From positions 28,042,042-28,102,041 of the forward strand of contig CM060734.1 of assembly GCA_030704615.1 (NCBI GenBank): a stretch of DNA of 60,000 bases, given 5' to 3'. This document shows positions 44,232 to 55,240 of the stretch, one piece after another (within the stretch, counting starts at the first letter, position 1; the number at the start of each line of letters is the position of its first letter). This DNA is from Takakia lepidozioides (Eukaryota > Streptophyta > Takakiopsida > Takakiales > Takakiaceae). The position numbers were made by a program, and so were the translations under genes. A model generated the notes under the pieces. That model was not told the DNA's origin, made no database searches, and worked only from the letters and a program-made list of their open reading frames with translations.

Positions 44232-45537
44232 GGCACAAGCCTTCCATTAGATTATATGACTCCAACTCGTCGGTGAAGCGCATGGTGGAATGCATTCTCC
44301 TTTTGGGAAGCTTCTCAGGTGCTACCGGTCGATGGGTCGGACTCTTTGCTCTAGATGTCAAAGGTGGCCGGGAAATGGTTGGCCGGACTGCCGAAGATTC
44401 GGTCTCTGCAAATCTTCTCCTTGGGATGGATATCCTCTTCCTCCCTGAGTACAGTTTCCGCCACCTTCCGTGCGTCTGACTTCATGACTTTAAAGTTCAG
44501 ATCCTCCTGTTCCGATGCCACATACCCAGGGCCTTTCCCTAGTGTATCTCGTTGCTGTCGGGTCATTACTGCATAGCTACCTTCCTCGGGGCTAGCTTGC
44601 GTAGTTTGAGTGGCGCCGAGCTCACTTGCAATCCAATTTACTTGGTGCTGCGTCTCCTATTGACGGGACGAATGACCTGGATGTACGTTGGTCTGCTGCT
44701 GGGGTGGCGCTGAAGTGGACGCCTCCCTGCACCCTTACATCCCGAGGGGGAGACCACGTATTAGAAGAACCTTGGGCTATCTGAGCCGCAGGATTTGAAT
44801 AGGTCGCTCGGGAATTCTGTCCCGTAGCTGCATTGCCTCCAGAATATGATGGGCCTGCCTGATCTGCCCTAGGCCGTTGCGCTATCTGCGTTGGAGTAGC
44901 AAAATACATGCTATGATGTTGTGGTAGATGGTTGGGTGGTTCAGTGGTATACTGATTCGGGAAGGGTGCTCGCTGCCCTTCCAAATTCCTCTCTGTTTGT
45001 TGAATGGTGGTTGGCGTAGGCTAGTCCACTTGTCTATGAGGACATTTGTCCAAGGGGTGACCTCGTTGGCCGCAATGCAAACACACAATATCACTCCAAC
45101 AATTTTCAGTTGGGTGAGTGGTTCTTCCGCATTTTTGACAACCTCTCCGGGATTGATTGAATTGCCTTTTTGGCCTATCTTGATAAGTTGGGTTCCGGCT
45201 TACCTGCCTCTCCCGAGTGGGATAAGGACAGTGTTGAGACGCATGTCCCGAGTTGTTGCAATTGGAACACCATACCTTGGTCAGGTTGGGGCCGGACTCT
45301 CCAACTGGAGCCGCATCTTGATACCCCACATAGCTGGTAATCTGCTGACCAATGGAGCTCATGCGGTCGCCCATTGTTTCAATGGTCTTGATGAGAGAAG
45401 TGACTTGTGCCTCTAGATGGCCCACTCGCAAATCGGACTGCCCGCTTGAATGTGCCTGTGAGTTGGTAGGAACAGCATTCGTGTATTGCGGCACCGTTGG
45501 CGCTACTACTGGTGTTGGGGACGTTGCTAGGGCATAG
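44232..45537 (-). pseudogene. Retrotransposon gag with three CCHC zinc knuckles
   Basis: Minus strand from 45537: VAPTVPQYTNAVP, a short coiled-coil region (HLEAQVTSLIKTIETMGDRM), then three CX2CX4HX4C knuckles: CSNCNNSGHASQHC, CQKCGRTTHPTENC and CLHCGQRGHPLDKC (45280-45030). A Gln/Pro/Ser-rich region and a basic-acidic segment follow to about 44350, typical of the gag-protease junction of gypsy elements. The N-terminal capsid part is absent: the frame runs straight into satellite DNA at 45540. A TAG follows the last knuckle. It may be the gag of a family like A or B, but orientation and distance do not allow joining. Confidence 0.8.
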
Positions 45538-45540
45538 GGT

Positions 45541-48282
45541 CTCGCGGAGGGAAAGAGCCAGCTGGTAGTCCAACTCCATCCCCCAGCATGGAAATTCGGC
45601 GCTGAATCTCCATCCTAGGGGGTTGGATGAAAAGTTCTCAGGGGGAGAGAAAGCCAGCTAGCGGCTCAACTCCATCCCCCAGCATGGAAATTCGGCGCCG
45701 AATTTCCATCCTAGGCGGTGGGATAAAAAGTTCTTGGGGGGGACAGAGCTAGCTGGCGGCTCAACTTCATCCCCCAAATATAAATTTGGCGCCGAATTTC
45801 CATACGGGCGGGTGGATGAAAGCTTGTCAAGGGGAGAGAAAGCCAGTAGGGAGCCCAACTTCATTCCCTTGGATGGAAATTCGGCGCCTAATTTCCATCC
45901 TAGGTGGTTGGATGAAAAGTTAGCGGGGGGAGAGAGAGCCAACTTGCGGCTCAACTCCATCCCCCAGCATGGAAATTCGGCACCGAATTTCCAACCTAGG
46001 GGTTGGATGAAAAGTTCTTAGGGGATAAAGAGCCAGCTGGCGGCTCAACTCTATCCCCCAGCATGGAAATTCGGCGCCGAATTTCCATCCGGGCGGGTGG
46101 ATGAAAGCTTGTCGGGGGGAGAGAAAGCCAACAAGCAGCCCAACTTCATTCCCTCGGATGGAAATTCGGCGCCGAATTTCCATCCTAGGGGTTGGATGAA
46201 AAGTTATGGGGGGAAAGAGAACTAGGTGGCAGCTCAACTTCATCCCCCAAATGTAAATTCGGCATAGAATTTCCATCCTAGGTGGTTGGATGAAAAGTTC
46301 TCTAGCGGAGAGAGAGCCAGCTGGCAGCTCAACTTCATCCCCCAGATGGAAATTCAGCGGGGAGGTGGATGAAAGCTTCCCGGGGGGAGAGAAAGCCAGT
46401 AGGCAACCCAACTTCATTCCCTCGGATGGAAATTCGGCAGGGAGGTGGATGAAAGCTTCCCGGGGGGAGAGAAAGCCAGTAGGCAGCCCAACTTCATTCC
46501 CTCGGATGGAAATTCGGCACCGAATTTCCATCCTAGGGGTTGGATGAAAAGTTCTCTAGCGGAGAGAGAACCAGCTGGCACCTCAACTTCATCCCCCGAA
46601 TGGAAATCCGGTGCCGAATTTCCATCCGAGGGAATGAAGTTAGGCTGTCTGCTGGCTTTCTCTTCCCCCGGGAAGCTTTCATCCTAGGGGTTGGATGAAA
46701 GTTCTCTGGCGGAGAGAGAGTCAGCTGGAAGCTCAACTTCGTCCCCCGGATGGATATTTGGCGCCGAATTTTCATCCGGGGCGGTGGATGAAAGCTTCCC
46801 GGGGGAAGACAAAGCCAGCATGCAGCCCAACTTCATTCCCTTGGATGGAAACTCGGCACCGAATTTCCTTCCTAGGGGGTTGGATGAAAAGTTCTCTAGC
46901 AGAGAGAGAGCTAGCTGGCAGCTCAACTTCATCCCCCGGATGGAAAATTTGGGGCAGTGGATGAAAGCTTCCCGGGGGGAGAGAAAGCCAGCAGACAACC
47001 CAACTTCATTCCCTCGGATGGAAATTCGGTGTCGAATTTCCATCCTAAGGGGTTGGATGAAAAGTTTTCTGGCGAAGAGAGAGTCAGCTGGCACCTCAAC
47101 TTCATCCCCCGGATGGATATTCAGTGCCGAATTTCCATCCGGGCGGTGGATGAAAGCTTCCCGGCGGGAGAGAAAGCCAGCAGGCAGCCCAACTTCATTC
47201 CCTCGGATGGAAATTCGGCACCAAATTTCCTTCTTAGGGGGTTGGATGAAAAGTTCTCTTGCGGAGAGAGAGCCAACTGGCAGCTCAACTTCATCCCCCG
47301 GATCGAAATTCGGGGCCGAATTTCCATCTGGGGCGGTGGATGAAAGCTTCATGGGGGGAGAGAAAGCCAGCAGGCAACCCAACTTCATTCCCTCGGATGG
47401 AAATTCGGTGTCGAATTTCCATCCTAAGGGGTTGGATGAAAAGTTTTCTGGCGGAGAGAGAGTCAGCTGGCACCTCAACTTCATCCCCCGGATGGATATT
47501 CAGCGCCGAATTTCCATCCGGGCGGTGGATGAAAGCTTCCCGGCGGGAGAGAAAGCCAGCAGGCAGCCCAACTTCATTCCTTCGGATGGAAATTCGGCAC
47601 CAAATTTCCTTCTTAGGGGGTTGGATGAAAAGTTCTCTGGCGGAGAGAGAGCCAGCTGGCAGCTCAACTTCATCCCCCGGATGGACATTCGGCGCCGAAT
47701 TTCCATCCGGGGCGGTGGATGAAAGCTTCCTGGGGGGGAGAGAAAGCCAGCAGGCAACCCAACTTCATTCCCTCGGATGGAAATTCGGTGTCGAATTTCC
47801 ATCCTAAGGGGTTGGATGAAAAGTTTTCTGGCGGAGAGAGAGTCAGTTGGCAGCTCAACTTCATCCCCCGGATGGAAATTCGGTGCTCAATTGCCATCCG
47901 GGGCGGTGGGTGAAAGCTTATCGGGGGGGAGAGAAAGCTAGCAGAGAGCCCAACTTCATTCCCTTGGATGGAAATTCGGCACCGAATTTCCATCCTAGGG
48001 GTTGGATGAAAGCTTCTCGAGGGGAGAGAAAACCAGCAGGCAGCCCAACTTCATTAAATTCGGCACCGAATTTCCATCCGGGGGGTGGATGAAAGCTTAT
48101 CGGGGGGAGAGAAAGCCAGCAGGCAGCCCAATTTCATTCCTCCGGATGGAAATTGGGCACCGAATTCGGGATGGAGTTGGGCTGCCAACTGGCTTTCTCT
48201 CCCCCCAAGAAGCTTTCATCCAACCCCCAGGATGGAAATTTGGCACCGCATTTCCAATCCTGGGGGGTTGGGTGAGAAGTTC
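45541..48282. repeat. 95-bp satellite with a GAAATTCGG..CCGAATTTC palindrome in most units
   Basis: About 28 monomers of roughly 95 bp, most centred on a palindrome with core GAAATTCGGCGCCGAATTTC, extended by ATG and CAT to 26 nt (first clean copy 45685-45708). Two alternating monomer types form a dimer of about 190 bp. One has CAACTTCATCCCCCGGATGG and GAAAAGTTCTC; the other has CAACTTCATTCCCTCGGATG and GAAAGCTTCCCGGGG. Half-palindromes occur near 46346 and 46426. Monomer pieces are inverted near 46615-46690 and 48165-48240. Long open frames in both directions are satellite read-through, not proteins. Confidence 0.93.
48278..48282. repeat. Target site duplication, left copy
   Basis: AGTTC immediately left of the 5' LTR, repeated at 51924-51928. 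The 5-bp length is normal for LTR retrotransposons. Confidence 0.9.
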
Positions 48283-48945
48283 TGTAGAATAATAGAAAAT
48301 TCTTTGTGTACTAGCATTTAGAATTGGAGTGCAAATGAACAAGAATTGGATGTGAAATTGCACTATGGGGTTCGATAATTTGATAGAATTGGATAGGATG
48401 CTAGAACGGAAGTAAATTCAGATAATGGGGATGATAATTGGTAGGAATGGGGTTATTAGGATAGATGTTAGCCCATTGAATCGGTGCTAGGTAGTTATGG
48501 TAGTTAGAGTAGGACACTATGAGTTCTGCTGAATCGATGTATTCATGGTCATTCGAGCGAGAGTGCCGAGGCCCTAGCACATGAGATGCTAGTTTGTCGT
48601 TTTCAGTAGCTTAAGTAAGAGATAAGAAGAATATGAGTAGTGTGGTGAGACAAAGATCTAATGAAAGACTCTGTAAGCTTCATGTTAATGTGATGAGATG
48701 TCAGAGTTTAATGGGAAGAATTTTGTGTGAAAGAAAAAGATGAGGATTATTTGATGAAATGTGCAGATCAATACGAGAAGAATTTAATTGAGATGAATAT
48801 TAAGACATTTATTGTTGGGAGACAATTAGAAGTAGATATAGTGTTCTAATCACGACATAGCAATTCAATTGTGTGCTTTCCCTGCGAACGAACCTTGAAA
48901 CTGATTGATCCTCATTTTAGGATTGATTCTAGTTTTTATTCTACA
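48283..48945 (+). repeat. 5' LTR
   Basis: Starts TGTAGAATAA and ends TTATTCTACA, a 9-10 bp inverted terminal pair; 663 bp. Confidence 0.95.
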
Positions 48946-48952
48946 TCTTTTT

Positions 48953-48970
48953 TGGCGCCGCTGCCGGGGA
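48953..48970 (+). other. Primer binding site (tRNA-Asp type)
   Basis: TGGCGCCGCTGCCGGGGA, seven bases after the 5' LTR. It matches the complement of the 3' end of plant tRNA-Asp (from memory, one mismatch), the primer used by many plant gypsy elements. Confidence 0.8.
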
Positions 48971-49175
48971 AAGGCCAATCGAATGGGCTATTTTAAAACA
49001 TTATATTATTGGTAAAAAAAACGTTGGATCAAAAGAGAAACTGAATTATGAAGCTTGTGAGGTTAGGCTTTAAAATAAAAGTTTGTCGGGGATTTTGTGT
49101 TTTTAGACTTTTGTTTTTCTTTGGTTTCAATTTTTCAATTTTCTTGGATGTGAAACAATTACATACCAATTCGAG

Positions 49176-50164
49176 ATGGAGCAATTTGTTCCTACAACCC
49201 CTAGAGAAGCATATCTTTATAATTATTATGTGAACTTTCAGAGTGTGATTCAACAATTTCAAAAAAAAATTGTGGTCTTCATAGTGAAGTTAGTAGGTTG
49301 CGAGAGGAAAACTTAAATCTTCTTTCACGGTCTGTAGAGGCAAATTCCTAGATGACACTTATTGAGATAGATCTTGCACTTCGAATTGGTTATTTAGGCA
49401 TTGAAATTTTGAATTTGGAGGCCAAACTCAAAGAGTTGGAGGGAAGGAATCATGATTTGACTGTTCAATTGAATTTGGCTCAAACGACAAATTTGGAAGA
49501 GATCCGGGCAAAAGATTTTGAGGCCGAAGCTTTGCTGCAAAGAAATGAGGAGCATTTTCAAAGTGAGATTTCGACCTTGAAGGCAAAGTTAGATACAATG
49601 TCAATCAAGAAGGAGAAATCATTACTGGATAATGAAAATTTGCAAGAAGAAAATCAACTCTTATACATGAAGGTGCAATTTCTTGATAATCAAGTTGTCA
49701 CTCTCTTATCTGAGAAAGTAAGTTTTGAGCAAGATAATGCAATGACTATTCAACAATGTAAAGAAATTGCTTTGGAGGTCGTGCAAATAAGGGACCAAAT
49801 CACTCAATTGAGGACTTTGCAAGTTAACACAATTTTTGAGGCAAAGCTAAATTCTTGCAATTATCAAAAATCGCAAATTTCTTTGGAGGAGATCAATTTG
49901 GACGTGTGTTCAAATTTTGATACATTGAAGGCCATCGAGGAAAACTCAAGTTGGAATGGTGATTGTGACATGCTTCAATTGTGCTTACAAACAACAATGC
50001 AAGTGTATTACCATGGAGGTGATGATATTTTCATTTCTTTTGAAATTGATACAATTGTGAAAGTCATGACCACAAAGAAGACCAAGAAAATGGTTAATAA
50101 TTATTCCATGATTGAAGAACAATTGGACTTTTGGATGGATATAAGGCCAATATTCCCAAAGTGA
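49176..50164 (+). pseudogene. Coiled-coil ORF of the non-autonomous LTR element
   Basis: From MEQFVPTTPREAYLYNYY at 49176, interrupted by a frameshift at an A8 run (49260) and a TAG at 49349, then open for 270 codons from 49352. Strong heptad pattern throughout (LEAKLKELEGRNHDLTVQLN, LLDNENLQEENQLLYMKVQF). No membrane segment, zinc finger or enzymatic motif. It may serve as a structural gag-like protein; that is inference only. Composition is AT-rich, unlike the GC-rich satellite around it. Confidence 0.6.
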
Positions 50165-51260
50165 TGATAGTGAATAATTTACAACCAATTGATCTATCTA
50201 AGAGCATCATTGATTGTGATGGACTATGTGTTATAAATCAGCCAAAAAAGTTGGAAGCTGATTTTTTCCAACAGACTTTCATTATGAGACTTTTTCCAAG
50301 AGTTTCTAATTTTTTTTACAGATGGTATTTCAATTTGGGAAATTGAGAACTAAGATAATTTGGACAATTATAAAGTTTCAATGGGAAATCAAGATTTTGG
50401 TGGACTATCCGAGTCTATTGGATGCACAATTGGTGAAGCAACCCGATCCATCGATTGGACAATTGAAGAAAGAACTTAGCTGGTTTCATGTATGCGGTAC
50501 ATTTCAAATTTTGAATAATGATCAACAAAAGGTTCACAGTTTTGGATTAGCTGTGATGATACAATCAACAAATGGTGATGCGATCTTCTCTGAAAACAAT
50601 TGGATTCCTAGTCTACAAGATCATGAAATTGCCTCGGAGTTCATCTCAACATTTAAGAAGGAGCTTGGTGCTAAACATTCATTCGATACTATATCGCTAA
50701 TTCCTTTAGGAGATAATCCAATTAAAAAACTTTTAAAATATCTTCGTATAAGACATTTTATAAATTGGCAACGATGGAGCTCAAGAATTTGGGATCCTGG
50801 AAGGAAGTGTTTTTGAGTGTAATGACTTCAAGTCGTGCTTAATATATAAGCATAGGACAATATATCCCACAATACATCCGTAGAAAGTGATTTGTTTGCG
50901 AGGACGCACATAGATAAGTGTGGGAGTATGTCATGTATTCATGTATGTAATGGTGAAGAAGCTTGAGGGGATGTAGTGCATAAGAAAAATAGAGTGATTC
51001 TATAGGAGGATATAGTTTGAAATAGGAGTGAAGCTCTTTATTAGTTTCTTCTGAAGTTATTATCAGCAAAAAAAAAATTTAATCTTAAAGAAAATGGTGG
51101 AGACATTATGATGAAGGAAGAAGACATGTTCATGGCTGAGAAACTTGTGATTGTCAAGACGATGAAGTGGAGGAACCACCTGCCAAGAAGATTATGACTT
51201 AGTTTTTTTTTCTTAAGAGAGAGTGTTTGCGGGGGCGCTGCACAACTAGGAGTAGGGTTA
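50165..51260 (+). other. 3' interior of the non-autonomous LTR element
   Basis: A second open stretch (about 50322-50816) contains WFHVCGTFQILNNDQQKVHS and is not recognised. The remainder is AT-rich and non-coding up to AGGAGTAGGGTTA, a weak polypurine tract before the 3' LTR. Confidence 0.4.
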
Positions 51261-51923
51261 TGTAGAATAATAGAAAATTCTTTGTGTAGTAGCATTTAGA
51301 ATTGGAGTGCAAATGAACAAGAATTGGATGTGAAATTGCACTATGGGGTTCGATAATTTGATAGAATTGGGTAGGATGCTAGAACGGAAGTAAATTCAGA
51401 TAATGGGGATGATAATTGGTAGGAATGGAGTTATTAGGATAGATGTTAGCCCATTGAATCAGTGCTAGGTAGTTATGGTAGTTAGAGTAGGACACTATGA
51501 GTTCTGCTGAATCGATGTATTCATGGTCATTCGAGCGAGAGTGCCGAGGCCCTAGCACATGAGATGCTAGTTTGTCGTTTTCAGTAGCTTAAGTAAGAGA
51601 TAAGAAGAATATGAGTAGTGTGGTGAGACAAAGATCTGATGAAAGACTCTGTAAGCTTCATGTTAATGTGATGAGATGTCGGAGTTTAATGGGAAGAATT
51701 TTGTGTGAAAGAAAAAGATGAGGATTATTTGATGAAGTGTGCAGATCAATACGAGAGGAATTTAATTGAGATGAATATTAAGACATTTATTGTTGGGAGA
51801 CAATTAGAAGTAGATATAGTGTTCTAATCACGACATAACAATTCAATTGTGTGCTTTCCCTGCGAACGAACCTCGAAACTGATTGATCCTCCTTTTAGGA
51901 TTGATTCTAGTTTTTATTCTACA
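51261..51923 (+). repeat. 3' LTR
   Basis: Same ends and length as the 5' LTR, with about 11 substitutions; followed by AGTTC. Confidence 0.95.
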
Positions 51924-52080
51924 AGTTCCCGGGGGGAGAGAGAGCCAGTTGGCACCGAATTTCCATCCCATGGGGTTATTTTTTCCCGCCAAATTGAGTT
52001 TGAACCCACATGGTTTGCATGGATTTCAAGGTAGCTTAACGGATATGCTTGCAGCCCTCGATGTGATGGGTGGATGAAGT
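51924..52080. repeat. Right target duplication and resumed satellite
   Basis: AGTTC at 51924-51928, then CCGGGGGGAGAGAGAGCCAG and CACCGAATTTCCATCC, the satellite vocabulary, fading out after about 51985. The satellite therefore pre-dates the insertion. Confidence 0.8.
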
Positions 52081-52231
52081 TCCATGCGTGGCCACCTAGC
52101 ATGCATTATCCGCTCGCACTGGAGATTTTCCTGTTACTCAAACTTATGTCGCGTCGAGAAGGGCGAGGCTCTGCTGTGGGAAACCAGAGTTCTAGGAAGC
52201 GGCGAAAACTGCGACCATAAGAATTCGTAAG

Positions 52232-54416
52232 ATGGGTAATGCGTTTTTCAATGCTCAACAGATGTTAGCTCAATTAGCAGCATGCATAATGTTGTCAATA
52301 CCCCTTTATCATGCATATCGAACTTTTAGATTCATAAATACATCCCCATCACAAGAACGTGCATTTGTGTTAAAAGCTGATTAAATACTACAAAAACTTC
52401 CACCTAATTCTACTGATATTAAATGTGCATCTCCTATTGATAAATATATTGATCGTCCAAATACAATGCAGAACATAGCTTTGGCAAAATTTATTGCCGA
52501 CTACAATTTAAAAAACAAAATGACTCGTCACAAAAAATCACATATCATTCGATATGTCCACTATAATGAGCATGAATTTTTTTGTCGAGAACAATTACTA
52601 CTATTTCATCCGTTTCAAAACACTGAAGAATCACAAAAACATAACATGCAACTTGGCATGATGCATATCTTGCTCATAAATCATCTATATTACTTATTCG
52701 GAAGAAATTTGGATTTACTTTTATGGAAGATAACCTAACGGATTGGACAGATTTAGAATCAAAGGCTCATGAATTAGCAAAACATAATAACAACGATATA
52801 TGGATGGACACATTTGCAGATGTTGACGATAGTGGTCCAATTCATCCATTCACAAATTTTGCACAAATTGAACCATATGATATAAATGTAGAATTCCATT
52901 GCAAACCGCAAACAATGATTCGACAATACCCGAGGCTAATACATTAGACAACAATATTCCAAATTGTGAGTTCTATGGACAATTAAGTAAACTCAATCAA
53001 GAACAACGTGCTATTTTTGATGATTGTATGCACAGAAAACATATATCCCATGAAGTACCAATACATTTATTTTTGACAGGAGGAGCATGAACTGGGAAGA
53101 CATTCACTTTATTGCTACTTATCCAAGGTTTACTTAGAATATATAATAGACATCCGAAAGCTGATCCATTGAAACGAAAATCAATTTTAATGGCATATAT
53201 AGGAAAAGCCGCATTCAATATAGATGGAACAACAATGCACTCAAGACTTAGTATTCCGCTAAATTGTAAAGAGTTACCATTTCTTGGATCAGAACGATTA
53301 GATACATTGGTAAAATCGTTTGACCAACTTCAACTCATGGTTTTGGATGAAGTATCTCTCATTGGCAACATAATGCTTACGTTTGCGGACATGAAATTAA
53401 GGTCAATCAAACGCATACACTATCATTTTTCCGGAAACCTAGATGTCATAATTACAGAGATTTTTATCAAGCACCACCTGTGAGAGATTCTTGGGTTTTT
53501 AAGAAAATAAATGAAGGACCAGCTTCATTAGCTCAAAAAATTTGGCATGATTTTATTACATGTTATGAGCTAAACCAAGTTATGCGTCAATCAGATACCC
53601 AGTTCATAGATATATTGAATCGGTTAAGAACAGCCACACAAACGCAAGATGATATACATATTATTAACAATCAGTGTTGTCGTCCACCACCTAACGATCC
53701 TAGATTTCCACATTTGTATTATACGAACAAAGAAATGTTAAGCCACAATGAAAGAATATTCATACAAACAATCGGACAAATCTATATATTTCAAGTTGCT
53801 CGATAATGCCAATGCCACAGCAGGTTTGCATACAACGATTCATGTTAAGAAAGATACGTTAATAGAATTGTGCGTAGGAAATTATGCTACACATGATGGA
53901 CTTGTAAACGGAGCCGATGGAATTTTTAAACATTTCTTTGTTTTGTCAAATTCAACTATTTTAATATGGATCCAATTTACTAATCCGAAATCGGGAATTG
54001 CTACGCGTGCAAAAAATAAATATTTATATAATCAAGAGAATATGAAAAACATACCAAATTGTTCGTTGTGGACGCCAATCCAACCAGTTTCAAAAGAAAC
54101 ACAAATAGGATCTAATACGAAACATATCATTACCAGAACCCAATTTCCAATTCAATTGGCTTCCGCTCGAACTATCCATCGTTCCCAAGGATTAACTTTG
54201 GATTATTTGGCGTTCGATCCTAAGGGTGTAAACAAACATGGTCTAACATACACGACATTTTCTCGCATTCGACAAAAAGAAAATTTATATCTTATCTCAC
54301 CTTTGCAATCAAACAATTTGCATGTTGATAATGGCATTGCCGACGAAATGCAACGGCTTCGCACTTCTGCTCGTTGGAAGCTATTAATTCCCATTCTCAA
54401 ATCTTATAGAGAATCA
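52232..54416 (+). pseudogene. PIF1-like helicase of the Helentron
   Basis: The start resembles the conserved segment before the helicase (MGNAFFNAQQMLAQLAACIM, FRFINTSPSQERAF). Walker A near 53080-53100 reads FLTGGA, TGA, TGKTFTL, so the stop replaces the Gly of GxGKT-type motifs. Walker B is LMVLDEVSLIG (53337), followed by DFYQAPPV (53460-53485, across a frameshift). Motif IV is CYELNQVMRQ (53565). Motifs V-VI are SARTIHRSQGLTLDYLAF and GLTYTTFSRIR (54160-54275). Five or more stops and frameshifts. Confidence 0.85.
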
Positions 54417-55150
54417 CATGTCCTTGTGCAATCTTTGAACACTAGATCATTGTCGTTACATAAAGAGGATGTTTGTTCCGACTTTAATATACAACAATCT
54501 CATATAATGTGCTTTAATGAAACTCACTTCAATCCAACAAATTCAAACATTGAATTGTTCCTTAATACTACAATGTACTCTTATCTAGCGGTTCATGCAA
54601 GTCATGGAACAATTGTATCATACGACCATACTATGTCATTAGCATCAAATCAAATACTATCAAATGAAGGTGCTTAATACATAGCTGCAACATTTAATTT
54701 GAATACGAGGAAAGCAATTCATATAGTTGCGGTCTAAAAACCTCCAACACTACAATTAACTATTTTCTTGTCTTCTCTCGAAAAGCTCATTGATAATATC
54801 CCACATACCTGTCCAACAATAATAATTGGAGATTTTAATGTAGATATTTTACAAAATAATACCGTAGCAACACATCAATTGCAAAAATGTATGTCTTCTT
54901 TCCACATGCAACTACAATTCTCAATTAGTTGGCAATAGCCCTTGTGGTGAAGTGACACCATAAGTTACGCTCCCTTCGGGAGGTGTCATATATTTTTTTC
55001 TCAATTAGTACTACTATCTATGGATCTCAACTAGACCATGTTTGGACAAATGCACCTCACCAACATTGCATATCTGGCATTACAGAAGCATATTGGACGG
55101 ACCATAAACATGTATTTATTGCTTTTAAATTACCAATTAATTATGCGACG
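54417..55150 (+). pseudogene. Endonuclease (EEP superfamily) domain of the Helentron
   Basis: Motifs in order: LVQSLNTRSLSLHKED (54423), MCFNETHF with the metal-binding Glu (54508), HIVAVYKPP with a TAA at the Tyr (54720-54745), IIIGDFNVDI (54820), SQLDHVWTN (55025), and YWTDHKHVFIAFKL (55090) matching the terminal SDH motif. The domain is split by a 68-bp insertion at 54930-54997; ignoring it, the two halves are collinear. Confidence 0.8.
54918..55009. mobile_element. 68-bp hairpin insertion with 12-bp target duplication
   Basis: TTCTCAATTAGT occurs at 54918-54929 and again at 54998-55009. The 68 bp between them fold as GACACC / GGTGTC with an inner CTCCC / GGGAG stem and end in an AT-rich tail. 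The long duplication suggests LINE-type retroposition of a small structured RNA. Confidence 0.75.
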
Positions 55151-55240
55151 AGCCGCTTGTTTTCTTGCATTTCTTTATTACGAAAATGTCTAAATGGGCT
55201 TAAATGCGATTTAACTTATGAACTTAAAAGAACTTATTGA

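Larger units (their letters stand above)
48283..51923 (+). mobile_element. Complete non-autonomous LTR retrotransposon inserted in the satellite
   Basis: 3641 bp with two 663-bp LTRs, a tRNA-Asp-type primer site and a 5-bp target duplication AGTTC. I count about 11 differences between the LTRs (about 98% identity), nearly all transitions, so insertion is fairly recent. The interior encodes a coiled-coil protein but no recognisable gag zinc knuckle, protease, RT or integrase, so it must be mobilised in trans (a LARD-like element). It splits the 95-bp satellite, whose sequence resumes at 51929. Confidence 0.93.
52200..55240 (+). mobile_element. Helentron-type Helitron remnant (helicase plus endonuclease)
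   Basis: A PIF1-like helicase is followed in the same direction by an apurinic-like endonuclease domain, the combination typical of Helentrons (Helitron2). The Rep (HUH) domain expected upstream is absent, so the copy is 5'-truncated near 52200. No convincing termini were identified. The DNA is AT-rich compared with flanking repeats. Confidence 0.8.

Noticed and set aside
1-45537. Nuclear genetic code with TAG/TAA read as Gln, as in some ulvophyte algae
   Set aside because: Stops also fall at Trp and Arg positions (37858; TGA near 5302 and 33856), frameshifts accompany them, and the conserved helicase exons contain no internal TAG or TAA.
46691-47722. 343-codon open frame with MDESFPGGEKAS-type repeats
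   Set aside because: It is the 95-bp satellite read through in one frame; long frames exist on the other strand of the same DNA and nothing indicates expression.
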